Below, piece after piece: positions 23,464-31,058 of a stretch of DNA of 54,284 nucleotides; the stretch's first letter is position 1; each line of letters starts with the position of its first letter. The DNA comes from a virus. The notes beneath the pieces were generated by a model. That model was not told the DNA's origin and did not search any database. It worked only from the letters and a program-made list of their open reading frames with translations. The DNA lies in IMG/VR virus record IMGVR_UViG_3300048908_000156, positions 1 to 54,284 of that record; one strand, given 5' to 3'. Position numbers and translations under genes: made by a program.

Positions 23464-24051
23464 GTGACGTACCCCGTTCACCTCCACGACGCGATGGTCC
23501 CCCTGCTCGTGGCCGCTGACCGGCTGACCCCGAACCCCGAGAACCCGCACGACGGCGACTCGGACGCCGTGCTCGACTCCCTGATGGTCAACGGCTGCTA
23601 CCGGCCCGTCTACGCCCGCAAGGACGGCACGATCCTGGCCGGGCACACCCTCTACGCCGCGCTCCTCGAAGCCGGAGCCACCGAGGTCCCGGTGCTGTGG
23701 GTCGATGCCGACGACGAGGCCACCTCCCGCCGGATCATGCTCGGGGACAATCAGGTCGCCCGGCTCGGGCAGGACGACCCGGCACAGGTCGTCACCCTGC
23801 TCCGAGCCCTCGACTCAGAGGACAGCCTGGTCGGCACCGGCTACACCGCCGCCGACCTCGCCGCCCTGGAGGCCATGCTCGCCCGGCTCGGAGACACACC
23901 CCTGGAACCCGAGACCGGCACCGTCCGGGTCCTGCTGGAGTTCACGCCCGTCCAGCACCGGCTCTGGGCGCCCCTGGAGGAACGCGTCAGGGCCAGGGGC
24001 GTCGGGCTGGAGGCCGGTCTCCTCGCCGCGCTCACCGAGCACGCCGGATGA
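23464..24051 (+). CDS. ParB-like protein 1 (IbrB/YbdM-type candidate)
   Basis: 195 residues from a GTG. The ParB/sulfiredoxin-type N-domain is visible as LTPNPENPHDGDSDAVLDSL, RPVYARKDGTILAGH and GATEVPVLWVDADDEATSRR followed by LGDNQVARLG. The usual GxxR box reads AGHTLY, lacking the Arg that ParB 2 (26672) keeps. It overlaps the methyltransferase gene by 4 bases and is two genes before a PAPS-reductase-like protein. ParB-like and PAPS-reductase-like proteins also pair in bacterial YbdM/YbdN (IbrB/IbrA). It may bind DNA or act as a nucleotide-dependent enzyme. Confidence 0.75.
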   Translation: MTYPVHLHDAMVPLLVAADRLTPNPENPHDGDSDAVLDSLMVNGCYRPVYARKDGTILAGHTLYAALLEAGATEVPVLWVDADDEATSRRIMLGDNQVARLGQDDPAQVVTLLRALDSEDSLVGTGYTAADLAALEAMLARLGDTPLEPETGTVRVLLEFTPVQHRLWAPLEERVRARGVGLEAGLLAALTEHAG

Positions 24052-24713
24052 GCGACTACGACCGGCTCGCCGCCGACTACGACCAGCACTTCACCCGCCC
24101 CGTGGACGCCTGGGAGGACGAACGCCTCGCCCGAGCCCTCGGCGCCCTGGTCCGAGGCCGCCGCGTCATCGACCTCGGCTGTGGCACCGGCTGGCTCCTC
24201 GATCACTGCGAGCCCGGCACCTACACCGGCGTGGACGCCTCGGCCCCGATGCTCGCCCGGCTGATGGAGAAGCACCCCGACGTGGAGGTGGTCAAGGCGA
24301 CCGTCGGCACAGCCGGGTGGGTCGATGAGGTGATGGCCGGGGCCCGGAGCCCCGCGAACGTCGTCACCGCGACCTGGGCCGCCCACGAGTTCCTGCCCCT
24401 CACGAGGGTGCTGTTCGGCATCCGCCGCCTACTGGAGCCCGGCGGCCTCGTACTCCTCCACGGCCAGGCACCCCGCTACCGGAGACGACGGCACTACATC
24501 CTCGACGGCAACGACGACCGGCAGGGCTTCCGGCAGTGGACCCCCGACCGCTGCGAGTCAGCCGGAACCGTCGCCGGGCTCACCTGGGCCGGAGCCACCG
24601 GTACCGGAGCGACCCCGGATGTGCTAGCACAGTCCCACCGGCTCTGGCACGCCGGACTCCGCGTACCGCCCCGCTGGCACTACGCGTTCCTCGCAGCCTG
24701 GAGGCTCCCATGA
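24048..24713 (+). CDS. Class I SAM-dependent methyltransferase
   Basis: 221 residues. YDRLAADYDQHF at the start and VIDLGCGTGWLLD (motif I), YTGVDASAPMLARL (motif II) and an LLEPGGLVLLHG strand are typical of UbiE/Methyltransf_11-type enzymes. It lacks the PC or (N/D)PPY motifs of ordinary DNA methyltransferases, so the substrate may be a modified nucleotide side chain or small molecule. It overlaps both neighbours by 4 bases, so it is co-expressed with the ParB-like and PAPS-reductase-like proteins. Confidence 0.82.
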   Translation: MSDYDRLAADYDQHFTRPVDAWEDERLARALGALVRGRRVIDLGCGTGWLLDHCEPGTYTGVDASAPMLARLMEKHPDVEVVKATVGTAGWVDEVMAGARSPANVVTATWAAHEFLPLTRVLFGIRRLLEPGGLVLLHGQAPRYRRRRHYILDGNDDRQGFRQWTPDRCESAGTVAGLTWAGATGTGATPDVLAQSHRLWHAGLRVPPRWHYAFLAAWRLP

Positions 24714-25858
24714 GCGGACGGACCAAGACCGGCACCGACGTGTTCACCGCCGCCCTCGAACGACTGCTGGAGCAATACTCCGCCGGGCACCGCGTCGTGG
24801 TCGCCTTCTCCTCCGGCAAGGACTCCACCTGCGTCCTCGAACTCGCGTGCATCGCCGCCCGCATGACCGACCGGCTCCCCGTGGAGGCCGTGATCAGGGA
24901 CGAGGAGATACTGCTCCCCGGCTCCTACGAGTACGCCGACCGCATCCACCAGCGCGACGACATCCGGCTCCACCACCTCGTAGCCAACCAACCCATCATC
25001 AACGCATTCAACCGAGCCGAGCCCTACTGGTGGGTGTTCGACCCCCTCCTAGACCCCGACGACTGGGTACGCCAACCCCCGCCGTACGCCGAGCACATCC
25101 CCGAAATCAACATCGAAGCCATGATCACGAAGCAGAGGTTCCCCATAGACGAGACGGCCGGACAGCACCTCCTCTCAGCCCAGGGCCTCAGAGTCCAAGA
25201 GAGCCGAGGCCGCATGTACGGCCTGTTCTCCTCCGGCGGCTACATGACGAAGCCCCACCACCTCACCGGCGTCTACGGCTGCCGCCCCATCTACGACTGG
25301 AAAGACGGCGACGTATGGCGAGCAATCCAAACCAACGGATGGGACTACAACGGCGCCTACAACACCATGTTCCGCCACGGAATCCCGCCCCACCGGCTCC
25401 GCATCGGACCCCCCTCGATGAACGTCCACAGTGTCGAGGAACTGCGCTACGCCTCCCAGGCATGGCCTCAGTGGTGGGACCGGGTGTGCCGACGCCTCCC
25501 CGGCATGAGGCAGGCCGCCATGTTCGGGACCAGGGTCGTCAAGGCCGACCGCCGAGCCGGTGAGTCGTGGCAGGTGACGTTCGAGCGGGAGTGTGTCGAG
25601 AAGGCCCCGGAGTGGATCGCTGAACGGGCAGTCAAGGCGAGGGACCGGATGCTGTCCTCCCACGCCCGGCACGCGACCACACCTCTCCCGGAGCGGGAGT
25701 CGTGCCGCACCTGCTCCGGCAACCTCGGCTCCTGGATGGGCCTGACCCGCGCCCTGTACGGAGGGGACCCGTTCAGCATGAAGGCCACGATCCTGCCGTA
25801 CGTGGACCCCGAACGCTTCCGACCCGGCGCCGGGAACTGGAACGGCCACCCCGGATGA
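24710..25858 (+). CDS. PAPS-reductase-family PP-loop enzyme (IbrA/YbdN-like)
   Basis: 382 residues. The PP-loop VVAFSSGKDSTCVLEL (SSGKDST at 34-40) is the ATP-pyrophosphatase site of the PAPS reductase/DndC superfamily. Further conserved parts are EILLPGSYEYADRIHQRDDI, GVYGCRPIYDWKDGDVWRAI and a C-terminal CRTCSGNLG. The YDWKDGDVWRAI phrase is found in phage and IbrA-type members. The reaction is unknown; these enzymes adenylate and often move sulfur. It sits between the methyltransferase and the dioxygenase, suggesting work on the same substrate. No DndA, B, D or E partners are present. Confidence 0.78.
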   Translation: MSGRTKTGTDVFTAALERLLEQYSAGHRVVVAFSSGKDSTCVLELACIAARMTDRLPVEAVIRDEEILLPGSYEYADRIHQRDDIRLHHLVANQPIINAFNRAEPYWWVFDPLLDPDDWVRQPPPYAEHIPEINIEAMITKQRFPIDETAGQHLLSAQGLRVQESRGRMYGLFSSGGYMTKPHHLTGVYGCRPIYDWKDGDVWRAIQTNGWDYNGAYNTMFRHGIPPHRLRIGPPSMNVHSVEELRYASQAWPQWWDRVCRRLPGMRQAAMFGTRVVKADRRAGESWQVTFERECVEKAPEWIAERAVKARDRMLSSHARHATTPLPERESCRTCSGNLGSWMGLTRALYGGDPFSMKATILPYVDPERFRPGAGNWNGHPG

Positions 25859-26106
25859 CCGAGTTGGCGTGCGAGTTCGTAGGCGGCCCGCAGGACGGGG
25901 AGGTGCTGATGATCCGTCCAGGCCGGGACGGGTGCCCGGAGGGTGAGGTGTTCGTGATGGGACTGCTCCACGATCCCGCGACCTGGCGTGAGTCCGCTGC
26001 TGCCACGAGTCCGACTGAGGTCGCCACCGTCAGGCTCGTGTACCGGCGTGACTCGATCAGCGACGACTCCCACCGCTGGCGCTACCTGTTCGGAGGCGAG
26101 TCGTGA
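25855..26106 (+). CDS. Small conserved phage protein (GGPxDG type)
   Basis: 83 residues from the ATG at 25855, overlapping the previous stop. CEFVGGPQDGEVLMI near the start and VYRRDSI...RWRYLFGG at the end follow the pattern of a small beta-rich protein common in phages. No activity is known. Coupled to the dioxygenase gene by GTGA. Confidence 0.62.
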   Translation: MTELACEFVGGPQDGEVLMIRPGRDGCPEGEVFVMGLLHDPATWRESAAATSPTEVATVRLVYRRDSISDDSHRWRYLFGGES

Positions 26107-26675
26107 CCGTCACCCCCAACGACTACGTGATGCGCGACGACGACCGCGAGGTCCCGCTCCTCTGGGTCGCGTCACTGCTGGACCGGCTCGACGGCATCCC
26201 GCTCCCCGACACCACCGACGAGACCCTGGCCCGGCTCGGTGTCACCGGCCGGAGCCGCCTCGTCCGCTCCTGGGGCCACAACGACGAGACCGGCGTCCAC
26301 TGGCTCCTCACCCGGGGCGGCACCCCCGTGCACACCGACCGCGCCTACCTCCGCTACACCCACCAGATCGTGCTCCGCAACGACGGCACCCGCATCAGGG
26401 GCCACCCGAGGTTCGACCCCGAGGACGAAGCCGACTGGCCGCCGCCCCTCGCACCCGGTGCGTTCTACTGCCTCGACACGCACTCGCCCCACCAGGGCGC
26501 ACCCGACCCCCGGCTCCCGCAGGAGCCCGCCCGGGTCAAGGTCGTCGTGGCCGTGGACCGCGACCACCCGATGCGCCCGGAGGAGGCTTACCCTCTGCTC
26601 CACACCTACCTCCACCGGCAACTCACCGACGACCCCATGACCACCCGACCGCCCCGATGGAAGGAACACGCATGA
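26103..26675 (+). CDS. 2-oxoglutarate/Fe(II)-dependent dioxygenase-like protein
   Basis: 190 residues from a GTG. The double-stranded beta-helix signature is visible: H77-T-D79 in GGTPVHTDRAYLRYTHQIVL, a distal His in FYCLDTHSPHQGA (H127 or H130), and R144/K146 in ARVKVVVAVD as candidate 2-oxoglutarate contacts. Such enzymes hydroxylate proteins, nucleic-acid bases or small molecules. The neighbours (glycosyltransferase, methyltransferase, PP-loop enzyme, ParB proteins) resemble phage DNA base-modification gene sets with TET/JBP-type oxygenases, but this sequence is not clearly TET/JBP. Confidence 0.7.
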   Translation: MTVTPNDYVMRDDDREVPLLWVASLLDRLDGIPLPDTTDETLARLGVTGRSRLVRSWGHNDETGVHWLLTRGGTPVHTDRAYLRYTHQIVLRNDGTRIRGHPRFDPEDEADWPPPLAPGAFYCLDTHSPHQGAPDPRLPQEPARVKVVVAVDRDHPMRPEEAYPLLHTYLHRQLTDDPMTTRPPRWKEHA

Positions 26676-27454
26676 GCCCTCGCGCCCCGAAGGGCACCGC
26701 CGTAGTCGAGAAGCAGGCCGAGGCCCTGACCACCCTCGCCATCGAGTACGTGAGCCCCGACAGCATCCAGCCCAACGACTACAACCCGAACCGGCAGAAC
26801 GAACACGAGTTCCTGCTCCTGTGCAAGTCGATCCGGGAGGACGGCTTCACCCAGCCCGTCATCGTCGGCTCGGACGGCAAGATCGTGGACGGCGAGCACC
26901 GGTGGCGAGCCGCACAGGAGGTCGGGCTCACCAGCATCCCCATCGTCCGAGTCCCGATGGAGGGAGCCCAGGCCCGCATCGCCACGCTGCGACACAACCG
27001 GGCCCGAGGCTCCGAGGACTTGGAACTGTCCGTCGAGGTGCTCCGCGACCTGGAGCGGCTCGGAGCCCTCGACTGGGCGGCCGACTCACTGGACCTGTCC
27101 GACAAGGAACTGGAGCGGCTGCTCGCGGACATCCCGGCACCCGAGGCCCTGGCGGCGGAGGAGTTCACCGACGCGTGGGTGCCCGGTGTCACCGGCCAGG
27201 AGGGCTCCACCCTGCCCGGCAACGCTGACGCCACCCCCAACGCCCGGGAGGCGATCAAGGCCCGGGAGAAGCGCATGGCCGACGCCAAGACCGCCGAGGA
27301 GCGGTCGGCGGCCGCCCGGGACAAGTCCGTCTACTCCGTCTACCTCCAGTTCGCTGACGACGAGGCCGACATCGTGCGCCGTGCTCTCGGAGACCAGCCC
27401 GCGTCCCGGCTGCTCGACCTGGCCCGCGACTGGTGCGCCGCGAACCCCGAGTAG
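26672..27454 (+). CDS. ParB-like protein 2
   Basis: 260 residues overlapping the dioxygenase stop. The N-terminal ParB/Srx domain is complete: YVSPDSIQPNDYNPNRQNEH, then IREDGFTQPVIVGSDGKIVD, GEHRWRAAQEVG (the GxxR box with Arg) and SIPIVRV. A helical C-terminal part contains an acidic-basic coiled-coil-like segment (AREAIKAREKRMADAKTAEE). ParB-like genes next to terminase are common in actinophages. Its place at the end of the enzyme run suggests a role in DNA modification or packaging-linked DNA marking. Confidence 0.78.
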   Translation: MSPRAPKGTAVVEKQAEALTTLAIEYVSPDSIQPNDYNPNRQNEHEFLLLCKSIREDGFTQPVIVGSDGKIVDGEHRWRAAQEVGLTSIPIVRVPMEGAQARIATLRHNRARGSEDLELSVEVLRDLERLGALDWAADSLDLSDKELERLLADIPAPEALAAEEFTDAWVPGVTGQEGSTLPGNADATPNAREAIKAREKRMADAKTAEERSAAARDKSVYSVYLQFADDEADIVRRALGDQPASRLLDLARDWCAANPE

Positions 27455-27457
27455 CCC

Positions 27458-28027
27458 GTGACGGACGGCCCGGACGAGCCGGAGCGGCCGTCACTCGAAG
27501 GCGTCCCAGTCCAGCCGGGCGGGACGGGCGGGAACAACCCCGGCGGCGCGAACGGCGCCTCTGAGGCGGCCGCCGTCAGGGGGAACCGGGCCCTCGAACT
27601 CCGCATGGCCGGAGCCTCGTACTCCCAGATCGCCACCGCCCTCGGCTTCGCTGACCGGGGTGCTGCTCACCACGCCGTCCAGAACGCGCTCGCCCGGGAC
27701 AACGAGGTCAACGCCGACCTCCGCGACGAGTACCGCACCCTCCAACTCGCCCGCACCGAGCGGATGATCCGAGGCATCTGGACTCAGGCCATCGGCGGCG
27801 ACGGCCCCGCCTACGACCGGGTACTCCGCACCCTCGACCGGCAGGCGAAACTGATCGGCCTGGACGCCCCGGTCCAGATCAACGTCACCGACGAGGCCCG
27901 GGCTCGGCTGACCGCCATGCTCGACCAACTGGAGGCCGAGGTCGTCAAGGGTGAGGTGCTGGAGGCCCACGACGAGCCGGAGCCCATACCGATCATCTGG
28001 GAGCCCGACGATGACCCGGGTCGCTGA
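27458..28027 (+). CDS. terS: Terminase small subunit
   Basis: 189 residues from a GTG. After a Pro/Gly-rich N-terminus, residues 45-75 form the DNA-binding helix-turn-helix (RMAGASYSQIATALGFADRG), followed by a helical oligomerisation part with ERMIRGIWTQA and VLRTLDRQAKLIGLDAP, typical of actinophage small terminases. It binds the packaging site and regulates the large subunit, whose gene it overlaps by 17 bases. Confidence 0.82.
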   Translation: MTDGPDEPERPSLEGVPVQPGGTGGNNPGGANGASEAAAVRGNRALELRMAGASYSQIATALGFADRGAAHHAVQNALARDNEVNADLRDEYRTLQLARTERMIRGIWTQAIGGDGPAYDRVLRTLDRQAKLIGLDAPVQINVTDEARARLTAMLDQLEAEVVKGEVLEAHDEPEPIPIIWEPDDDPGR

Positions 28028-29417
28028 GGAGTTCGCCGCCGTCCGGGCCCTCCTCGATGACCCCAACCTCGGCGCCCGCGAGGCCGAACTGCTGGAGACC
28101 CGGCTCCTCTCGATGCACGCGAACATCCGGGAGGCCCTGTGGGAGCCGTACCCGTGGCAGGTCGCCCCGTCTCAGGTTGAGACGCTGGGCGCCTGGCTGA
28201 TGCTGGGTGGACGTGGCACCGGCAAGACCGAGGGTGGAGCGCGCTACCTGAACCGGCACATGATGGGCCCGCCCTGCGACCCGAGGGTGAAGGGCGGCCA
28301 CCGAGCCTCGATCATCGCCCCGACCGTCGGTGACGCCTACGAGTCGTGTGTGACCGGCCCGTCGGGGATCACGACCGTCAACCCGGCCGTCGTGTCCCGG
28401 GGCGGCATCGGAGGCCAACTCGTCCGCTGGCCCAACGGCTCCACCGCCCGCCTGTTCGGCGCCTACACCCCGCAGGACGTGGAGCGACTGAGGGCCGGTG
28501 GCAACCGGTGCATCGTCTGGGCGGAGGAGGTCGCCGCCATGCGCTACCTCGACCAAGCCCTGGAGCACACGAACCTCGGCCTCCGCATCGGGCCCAACCC
28601 GCACTACGTGATGACCACGACCCCGAAGCCGAGGGCCCAGATCAAGGCTCTGATCGCTGACCCGCACACGATCATCACCCACGGCCGCACCTCAGAGGCC
28701 CACAAGTTGGACCCGAGCGTCCGGGCCCGCTACTTCGCGCTCTACGAGGGCACCCGGCTGGGACGGCAGGAACTCGACGCCGAGGTGCTGGATGACGTGG
28801 AGGGCGCCCTGTGGACCTACGCCCTCATCGACGGCGCCCGGGTCCCGGTGGTTCCACCGATGGACCGCATCGTGGTCTCGGTTGACCCGCCCGGCACCAG
28901 CGTGGTCGCGGGCCGGGAGGCCGGGATCGTCGTGGTCGGCCGTGCTGGGGACCAGGCGTACGTCCTGTCCGACCTGTCCGGCGAGTTCACCCCGCACGAG
29001 TGGGGGACCGCCGCCGTCTCCGCGTACCACCGGTGGCAGGCGGACGGGATCGTGGCCGAGACGAACTACGGCGGGGAGATGGTGGTCAGTACCCTCCGGT
29101 CGATTCCTGGGGCCTCCAGCATCCCCATCTACAAGGTGGTCGCCCGGCGGGGGAAGGCTCTGCGAGCCCAGCCCGTCGTGTCCCTCTACGAGCAGGCGAG
29201 GGCACACCACGTCGGGGTCCTGGCCGCCCTGGAGACACAGTTGACCGGCTGGGTGCCGGGAGTGACCGACGAGTCCCCGGATCGGCTCGATGCTCTGGTG
29301 CACGGGATGACGCACCTGATGGTCGTGGGAGGGGAGGCGTCGGTGGCTACTCCTCCGGCTGACCGGCGGGTGAACCGGAGCGCCCGGTCTCAGACGCCGC
29401 GCCGTCGGGCCCGCTGA
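28011..29417 (+). CDS. terL: Terminase large subunit
   Basis: 468 residues from the ATG at 28011. ATPase: Walker A GGRGTGKT (66-73), Walker B CIVWAEE (167-173), coupling motif VMTTTPKP (200-207). The RNase H-like nuclease has VSVDPPG (D292), VAETNYGG (E350) and SPDRLDALVHGM with the last Asp. It packages DNA into the prohead and cuts it. Portal is normally adjacent; here an 8.3-kb block of accessory and lysis genes intervenes. It ends the long transcription unit that begins with ParB 1. Confidence 0.95.
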   Translation: MTRVAEEFAAVRALLDDPNLGAREAELLETRLLSMHANIREALWEPYPWQVAPSQVETLGAWLMLGGRGTGKTEGGARYLNRHMMGPPCDPRVKGGHRASIIAPTVGDAYESCVTGPSGITTVNPAVVSRGGIGGQLVRWPNGSTARLFGAYTPQDVERLRAGGNRCIVWAEEVAAMRYLDQALEHTNLGLRIGPNPHYVMTTTPKPRAQIKALIADPHTIITHGRTSEAHKLDPSVRARYFALYEGTRLGRQELDAEVLDDVEGALWTYALIDGARVPVVPPMDRIVVSVDPPGTSVVAGREAGIVVVGRAGDQAYVLSDLSGEFTPHEWGTAAVSAYHRWQADGIVAETNYGGEMVVSTLRSIPGASSIPIYKVVARRGKALRAQPVVSLYEQARAHHVGVLAALETQLTGWVPGVTDESPDRLDALVHGMTHLMVVGGEASVATPPADRRVNRSARSQTPRRRAR

Positions 29418-29480
29418 TTAGGGCCTCCCCGGCGGTGCGTGTATAGTGTGACCAGCGGCAACCCTGCCGCCCGACCCGCC
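29418..29480 (+). promoter_or_regulatory. Class A promoter P10 with leader element
   Basis: TTAGGG (29418-29423) and TATAGT (29442-29447) are 18 bp apart with GGTGCGTG before the -10. The leader element GACCCGCC is at 29473-29480, then TGAGGAGG and the GTG at 29493. It starts directly after the large-terminase stop. Confidence 0.82.
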
Positions 29481-29492
29481 TGAGGAGGCGCC

Positions 29493-29843
29493 GTGTTCAA
29501 CGTCATTACCGACTGCGACCTGATGTTGGCAGTCAACCCCGAGTTCGAGAGGCCGATGGTGGCCCCGCTCACCCCATGCTGCGGAGCCAGCGGCAAGGGG
29601 AGCGCGACCAGCACCGGAGTGTGCTGCCGCAAGTGCTACCGCGAGGTTCCCGCCATGTACGGCGACTGCTTCATGCTGGGCGACCCCGGCGAGACGCTGA
29701 CCCTGGAGGGCTGGATCATCGAGGCCACCCGAGGCGCCTGCCCGGTGTCCCTGGCCTGCGCGACGACGACCCTGGCTGACATCACCGGACGCCTGGCGAG
29801 CCGCGAGCGGCACCCGGCCGGGAAGGGCAGGGTGCAGGCATGA
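29493..29843 (+). CDS. Cys-rich hypothetical protein
   Basis: 116 residues from a GTG. PCCGASGKG and CCRKCYREVPAMYGDC supply two paired-cysteine sites likely to hold zinc, followed by an alpha/beta segment (LTLEGWIIEATRGA). First gene of the P10 operon. Function unknown. Confidence 0.6.
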   Translation: MFNVITDCDLMLAVNPEFERPMVAPLTPCCGASGKGSATSTGVCCRKCYREVPAMYGDCFMLGDPGETLTLEGWIIEATRGACPVSLACATTTLADITGRLASRERHPAGKGRVQA

Positions 29844-30106
29844 GGGTGCTGGAGCGCAACGACCGAGGCATGGTCACCGTGGCCGAGTTGACCACGGCCG
29901 AGGCGAGAGTCAAGGCGTGGTTCGATGAGCACCTGGACACCGAGCCCGGCACCTGGGGGATCATGGCCTGCGCGAAGGTGGCCCTGACCGCGATGCCCAC
30001 CCGCGACCTCACCGCCGAGTTCGCTGAGTACCTGAGCGACGGGACGCTGACCGTGCTCACGAGCCCCGCGTTCACCGACCCGGCCGTGGTGGAGGTGACC
30101 GAGTGA
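29840..30106 (+). CDS. Hypothetical protein
   Basis: 88 residues. An acidic alpha-helical protein (TTAEARVKAWFDEHLDTEPG, MACAKVALTAMPTRDLTAEF) coupled to both neighbours by ATGA/GTGA. No family recognised. Confidence 0.58.
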   Translation: MRVLERNDRGMVTVAELTTAEARVKAWFDEHLDTEPGTWGIMACAKVALTAMPTRDLTAEFAEYLSDGTLTVLTSPAFTDPAVVEVTE

Positions 30107-30366
30107 CGCCCGCCGACCGGCTGCGAGCCCTGGCCCTCAACCTGCGCGCCGAGGCGTCCCAGATGCAACGACGGCCCCGTGACCGCATGAACGGCTACGC
30201 CGACGAGGCCCTGGAGGTGGCGGTGCTGCTGGAGGCCGCCGAGCCCGCCGCCCTCCGGGTGACCGTGCCCGAGGACTTCCCTGCCCCGAGCCCGGTGCCG
30301 ACCGCGCCCCGAGGGCCCGCGCATCAGTGGGGACCCTGGGGTCCCGACGGCCGTCAGGGGGACTGA
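30103..30366 (+). CDS. Hypothetical protein
   Basis: 87 residues from a GTG. The first half is helical (ADRLRALALNLRAEASQMQR, ADEALEVAVLLEAAEP), the second Pro/Gly-rich and probably disordered. Coupled to both neighbours. Confidence 0.55.
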   Translation: MTPADRLRALALNLRAEASQMQRRPRDRMNGYADEALEVAVLLEAAEPAALRVTVPEDFPAPSPVPTAPRGPAHQWGPWGPDGRQGD

Positions 30367-30581
30367 TGGACCCCGACGAGGCACTGGACCGCATCCGAGC
30401 CCTGGCCGAGCAGGTCATCGCGAACCCCGACGCCGCCCACTTTGACGGAGCGGCCGACCTGGCCGAGCAGGTCATCGCCCTGGACGAGTGGCTGAGCCGA
30501 GGGGGGTTCCCGCCGGGCGCCTGGGTGGCCGAGCCCGACGCCGCACCCCGCATCACCCGAGCCGTGAGCGACCCGGGGTGA
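30366..30581 (+). CDS. Small acidic helical protein with internal repeat
   Basis: 71 residues. The phrase LAEQVIA occurs twice (RALAEQVIANPDAAHFDGAA, then DLAEQVIALDEWL), suggesting a duplicated helix. Start overlaps the previous stop by 1 base. Function unknown. Confidence 0.55.
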   Translation: MDPDEALDRIRALAEQVIANPDAAHFDGAADLAEQVIALDEWLSRGGFPPGAWVAEPDAAPRITRAVSDPG

Positions 30582-30658
30582 GGCTGGACACGGTGCTGTG
30601 GGTCGCGGCGATGCTCCTCGGCGCGACCCTCCTGCTGTGGTGGGCGTGGGCGACGTGA
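30578..30658 (+). CDS. 26-residue membrane micropeptide
   Basis: GTG at 30578 overlaps the previous stop (GTGA) and its own stop overlaps the next GTG. The peptide is almost one transmembrane helix (LDTVLWVAAMLLGATLLLWW). The unbroken chain of overlapping starts and stops is the main support. Confidence 0.5.
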   Translation: MRLDTVLWVAAMLLGATLLLWWAWAT

Positions 30659-30828
30659 CCGTGCACCTCGTCTGGTCCTGGCACTGCCTCGACTGCCCCG
30701 AGTGCGGCGACGCCGGGCTCACGAACCAGGCCGCCGACCTCGCAGCCCGCAAGCACACCGACGCGACACGCCACCCGACCGTCACCTCCGGTAAGCCGGA
30801 GCGACCGTCGCCTACCGTCAAGCCATGA
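30655..30828 (+). CDS. Small zinc-finger-like protein
   Basis: 57 residues from a GTG. WHCLDCPECGDAGLTNQAAD then ARKHTDATRH combines CxxCxxC with two His about 20 residues later, a C2H2-like arrangement. The TACCGT hexamer for the next gene lies in its last codons. Confidence 0.58.
   Translation: MTVHLVWSWHCLDCPECGDAGLTNQAADLAARKHTDATRHPTVTSGKPERPSPTVKP
30813..30818 (+). promoter_or_regulatory. Leaderless-type -10 (TACCGT)
   Basis: TACCGT ends six bases before the ATG at 30825, with no ribosome-binding site in between. Same arrangement as at 35992 and 37708. Confidence 0.45.
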
Positions 30829-31016
30829 CCGACTCGCCACTGACCCGCCTGATCGACCTGGCCGCCGTGCACGGGATCACCCCGGAGCAGGCTCTCACCC
30901 GGCTCCTCGACGCCGACCCCCACGACCACCAGCACCGGTGCCCGACGTGTGCCCGGCTGGAGCACCGCCGTCCGGCCGACCCGGACCACCCGAGCCTGTT
31001 CGTCGTGGAGGGCTAG
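30825..31016 (+). CDS. Small hypothetical protein
   Basis: 63 residues. N-terminal helices (TRLIDLAAVHGITPEQALTR) and a DPHDHQHRCPTCARLEH segment with CxxC and His residues, a possible zinc site. It overlaps the previous gene by 4 bases and also has its own leaderless-type hexamer. Confidence 0.58.
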   Translation: MTDSPLTRLIDLAAVHGITPEQALTRLLDADPHDHQHRCPTCARLEHRRPADPDHPSLFVVEG

Positions 31017-31058
31017 CAGCACGAGGCACCGACCTCCCGGCGCCGTCACCCTGGGCCC

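Noticed and set aside
24048-24713. A DNA cytosine or adenine methyltransferase
   Set aside because: Motif I is present but the catalytic PC or (D/N)PP(Y/F/W) motifs are not seen.
24710-25858. A DNA phosphorothioation (Dnd) system based on the PP-loop protein
   Set aside because: No DndA, DndB, DndD or DndE partners are present; the family resemblance is closer to IbrA/YbdN-type proteins.
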